Shown in pieces: positions 51,924 to 54,234 of a stretch of 54,234 bases of DNA. The position numbers and the translations under genes are program-made. Positions within the stretch are counted from its first letter, which is position 1. Every line of letters begins with the position of its first letter. A model generated the notes under the pieces. The model saw nothing but the letters and a program-made list of their open reading frames with translations. It had not been told where the DNA came from and did no database searches. Origin of the DNA: Candidatus Poribacteria bacterium (GTDB taxonomy: Bacteria > Poribacteria > WGA-4E > UBA9662); contig PBVO01000126.1 of assembly GCA_002729015.1 (NCBI GenBank), positions 128,622-182,855 on the forward strand, given 5' to 3'.

Positions 51924-52279
51924 TGCTCGTTATTTTTTACTGTTCATTTTCTAATTTAGTTAAATAAATTCTAAACGGCACTATGCTACCAGAAGAAGTA
52001 AAGACATTCAACTATGATACAAACAAAAGAGTAAGTCAAAAAGTAAAAAGGTTAGAATCCATTTCTAAGCTCACAGGCAACCTAAAATTATTTGACAGCT
52101 AGCTGTAATTCATGTAGACTCAAGGGTTGGTCCAAACAACATTAGTAGACCTTAGCCGAATTGGACCTGTAAAAAACGAAAACAACTGCGGTTAAACAAG
52201 ATAAATTAAGACCAGATGGAACTGTATCTTTAGAATTAAAAAAGCCTGTCTGGCAAAAAGAAGATGAAGGAATATACCG
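51924..52279. other. 356-bp intergenic region with the regulator promoter
   Basis: Divergent gap between the TrpD-like gene and the XRE-TPR gene. The promoter at 52092-52120 and its palindrome are listed separately; they imply a 5' leader of about 150 bases for the regulator. No ORF or RNA motif is evident in the rest. Confidence 0.6.
52092..52120 (+). promoter_or_regulatory. Promoter of the XRE-TPR gene with internal palindrome
   Basis: Perfect TTGACA (52092-52097), 17-bp spacer, TAGACT (52115-52120). A perfect 12-bp palindrome ACAGCTAGCTGT (52095-52106) overlaps the -35 and the spacer, a position where a bound repressor would block RNA polymerase. Autoregulation by the downstream XRE protein is the simplest idea. 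Confidence 0.6.
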
Positions 52280-54034
52280 ATGAAACTGACATTTGCTGAA
52301 CATCTTAGAGAATTTAGAGCCGAAAAGAAAATGAGTTTAAGGGAATTGGCGGAATTGCTCGGCGTGAGCCATACTCTAATTGGTTTGATTGAAACAAACA
52401 AGCGAAAAGCGTCAAATAAGTTTATCCGAAAATTCGCTAAGTATAGTGGGAAGGACCCTAAATTACTTGAATTTATTGCTAATCCGATGCCACTTTCGTA
52501 TAAACAAAGTATATACGAAAGTGAAGGTGCTCCTAATTTTCTAAAAGAAAATTGGGCCCAAGAAACTATTGATGGTAAAGACCACATAGACGAACTTCTC
52601 CTTTCTCTTTTTCGAGAAGTTGAATTCAGAAATATGCCGGAAGACTTAATTTATTACCGTCGTTTAATAAGCTCCTTAGAGAGTATGACTGACCGGCCTA
52701 TAGTAGAGTGTTGGGGTAAATTCTATAATGCCTTTTTGATGGAAAAAGAAGTTGGGCCAGAATTGTCTCTTCGCGCTTTTCAGGATTTGTACGCTCGCTT
52801 GGTGAATGAGCCTTCCCTGCAAGACACCCTCTATCTGCGACTACAGACCTGCTTCAAGATGGGTCAAATGAATCAAAAACTTGAAGCTTTTGAAGAAGCA
52901 ATTCAATATTTCTTACAGGCAAGAAAAATTAGCGATCAACTGAAAGACAGTGAAAGCCTTGCTATGTCATATTACCTTACTGGCAATGCTTATCAGTCAA
53001 ATAGAGACCGAGAAACGGCAATTCAAAATTTCTTAGAAGGTCTTTCCATTGATGGACCGCACCAACATCTTCGAGCGAAATTACTACTTTCCTTAGGGGT
53101 ATTATATCGAGAATTAGGCCGTTTCTCAGAAGCAGTGGATCGGATGAAAGATGCTGTGAAACTTTGGAAATTGAAGGCAGTTAATGACTCCCTCAGTTTG
53201 GCTCAAACTCATCAGGAAATGTCTGCAACATACTACCAAGAAGGGATCAATTACGAAGCAGCCCTTGATTATGTACACCGTTCCCTAATTATTTTCACGC
53301 GGCTGGAGCAAGAATCAAGCTCTTCGATTGCAAAGATGGGTGTTGTCAAATCCAAACTGTTGAAGTCGGCGATTTTTGTAAATAGTAACCAACTAGAACG
53401 AGCTACGCATAATTTGACAGCTATTATTCAAGACTATCACCAACTAACCAGTATTGACTTGAGCGAGGCCAATAACATCATGCGAGAAGCACATGAGTTA
53501 TTGGGAGTAGTGTATGAAAAAGGTAAACATTGGGTTAAAGCAGAAGAGTCATATAGAAGAATAGTTCACTACCCAAGTACCAGCGAAGGTGGTTCACTAC
53601 ATGGACGACTACGTGTCTTCATCAATCTGCACAATTTATATGAAAAGAAAAACAACAAAGCTGACGCTATCTCAATGCTGATGCAAGCTGATGCACTAGT
53701 TGGAAACTTTGATCACTCTAATTTTGCTTTGTTGGCCTCAGTAATTGAACTACGCCTACTTCAAGGAAATGTAGCATTTAGTCAAGGTAGTACTCAAGAA
53801 GGTGTAAAGTATCATCTCGAAGCTTGTGAGCTGAGTCGAAATTGTGACACGACACACTTGCTTCGTAAATCTTTGAAGTCAATTAGGGATCAGGTCCAAA
53901 CTCTTAACACCAACGGTAATGAAATTTTTGCATTAGCTCTATACAACACTACAACTTCTTGGGTAAAGAAGCACGGTCTTGAAAATTTAGCTGTAGATAT
54001 TCAAAGCTGCAAAGATTTGTTTGACCAGATATAA
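52280..54034 (+). CDS. XRE-family HTH regulator with TPR sensor domain (RRNPP-like architecture)
   Basis: Residues 5-62 form a Cro/C1-type helix-turn-helix: FAEHLREFRAEKKMSLRELAE then LLGVSHTLIGLIETNKRKAS as recognition region. After a 90-residue linker come tetratricopeptide repeats from about 165 onward: FKMGQMNQKLEAFEEAIQYF, YYLTGNAYQSNRDRETAIQNF, LLLSLGVLYRELGRFSEAVDRM, LLGVVYEKGKHWVKAEESY. HTH plus C-terminal TPR is the layout of peptide-sensing regulators of the Rgg/PlcR/NprR group in Firmicutes, and of other stress regulators. 584 residues. Ribosome site GAAGG is 9 bases before the ATG. Confidence 0.82.
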   Translation: MKLTFAEHLREFRAEKKMSLRELAELLGVSHTLIGLIETNKRKASNKFIRKFAKYSGKDPKLLEFIANPMPLSYKQSIYESEGAPNFLKENWAQETIDGKDHIDELLLSLFREVEFRNMPEDLIYYRRLISSLESMTDRPIVECWGKFYNAFLMEKEVGPELSLRAFQDLYARLVNEPSLQDTLYLRLQTCFKMGQMNQKLEAFEEAIQYFLQARKISDQLKDSESLAMSYYLTGNAYQSNRDRETAIQNFLEGLSIDGPHQHLRAKLLLSLGVLYRELGRFSEAVDRMKDAVKLWKLKAVNDSLSLAQTHQEMSATYYQEGINYEAALDYVHRSLIIFTRLEQESSSSIAKMGVVKSKLLKSAIFVNSNQLERATHNLTAIIQDYHQLTSIDLSEANNIMREAHELLGVVYEKGKHWVKAEESYRRIVHYPSTSEGGSLHGRLRVFINLHNLYEKKNNKADAISMLMQADALVGNFDHSNFALLASVIELRLLQGNVAFSQGSTQEGVKYHLEACELSRNCDTTHLLRKSLKSIRDQVQTLNTNGNEIFALALYNTTTSWVKKHGLENLAVDIQSCKDLFDQI

Positions 54035-54140
54035 ATCGAATTTACGGAAAATTAGATGATAAAATGTAAATTGCTTAGAAAATAGTCTAATCTCCTGTCC
54101 ATGCTTTCAGTAGGTAGTACTCAGAAACTTAGAAAGGTGG

Positions 54141-54234
54141 ATGCTCTGGAAAGCCATGCCATCAGGCAACAGACTCGGTTACGAAGTTGACCAGATCCGT
54201 CGGAGAAGAGAACGTCGGTTCCAGTTAAAGGTCT
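54141..54234 (+). CDS. Possible 5' end of an unknown gene (runs off window end)
   Basis: ATG with AAAGGTGG directly upstream opens a 31-codon frame without stop to the window end, starting MLWKAMPSGNRLGYEVDQ and continuing with a very basic helix (QIRRRRERRFQLKV). Too short to identify; it may be a chance frame. Confidence 0.35.
   Translation, partial: MLWKAMPSGNRLGYEVDQIRRRRERRFQLKV

Overview
The window is about 54 kb of AT-rich bacterial chromosome, gene-dense, with no rRNA, confident tRNA, insertion sequence, phage or CRISPR array that I can see. The content points to a Gram-negative-type, sponge- or marine-associated lineage such as Candidatus Poribacteria or a relative. This is inferred from three phytanoyl-CoA-dioxygenase-family genes, several sugar/polyol dehydrogenases with a TIM-barrel isomerase, a giant gingipain-like (C25) secreted peptidase with a T9SS-like C-terminus, a GH95 fucosidase, a Rieske/helical fusion, a bacterial microcompartment (BMC) shell gene and a Na+ pumping decarboxylase. 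Species cannot be fixed without a phylogenetic marker. About a quarter of the genes seem to start with GTG or TTG.

Layout. 1-4.3 kb: 5' part of a GH95 alpha-L-fucosidase (minus), then a YdjM-like membrane hydrolase, CCA-adding enzyme and isochorismatase-fold hydrolase (plus). 4.3-8.9 kb: minus-strand group of a UvrD-like helicase with an AddB-type Fe-S nuclease domain, a small membrane protein and a TPR membrane protein. 9.4-12 kb: Rieske fusion protein facing a DUF502 membrane protein. 12.2-24.1 kb: seven plus-strand genes (PduO-type cobalamin adenosyltransferase, SDR, 2068-aa C25 peptidase, miaA, gmhA-like, nfeD-like, PPi-dependent phosphofructokinase). 24.1-28.4 kb: minus-strand ccmB-ccmC-ccmD-trpB-trpA-hypothetical unit. 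28.5-31.3 kb: tandem DUF5069 protein, erythritol/threitol-type dehydrogenase and sugar isomerase. 31.3-32.4 kb: a 1.1 kb gap holding a candidate structured RNA with its own promoter. 32.4-38.2 kb: hisA, GspG-like pseudopilin, zinc-less-lobe MDR dehydrogenase, glnD and a ThuA-like gene. 38.5-41.7 kb: lipoprotein, cyclic-nucleotide-binding-like protein and K+ channel. 41.9-45.3 kb: three PhyH-like oxygenases and a lone BMC shell protein. 45.3-50 kb: msrB, birA and oadGBA. 50-54 kb: a TrpD-like protein with an unknown partner, and an XRE-TPR regulator with a palindrome inside its promoter.

How the genes connect. BirA lies tail-to-tail with oadA, whose C-terminal domain it would biotinylate. The ccm genes build cytochrome c and share an apparent promoter with the last two tryptophan genes. 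Fucosidase, adenosylcobalamin synthesis and a BMC shell protein are all compatible with fucose/rhamnose use through propanediol in a microcompartment, but the core enzymes are not in this window, so this remains a hypothesis. Hand-read promoters repeatedly show a 17-bp spacer and an extended -10 (TGn before the hexamer), and most convergent gene pairs end within a few bases of each other or overlap, leaving almost no room for ordinary terminators.

The observations most worth following are the structured RNA near 31.9-32.0 kb, the orphan BMC gene with a 9-G tract in its pore loop, the K+ channel/CNB pair, the XRE-TPR regulator with its palindromic promoter, the Rieske-helical fusion, and the helicase-nuclease with an altered catalytic motif.
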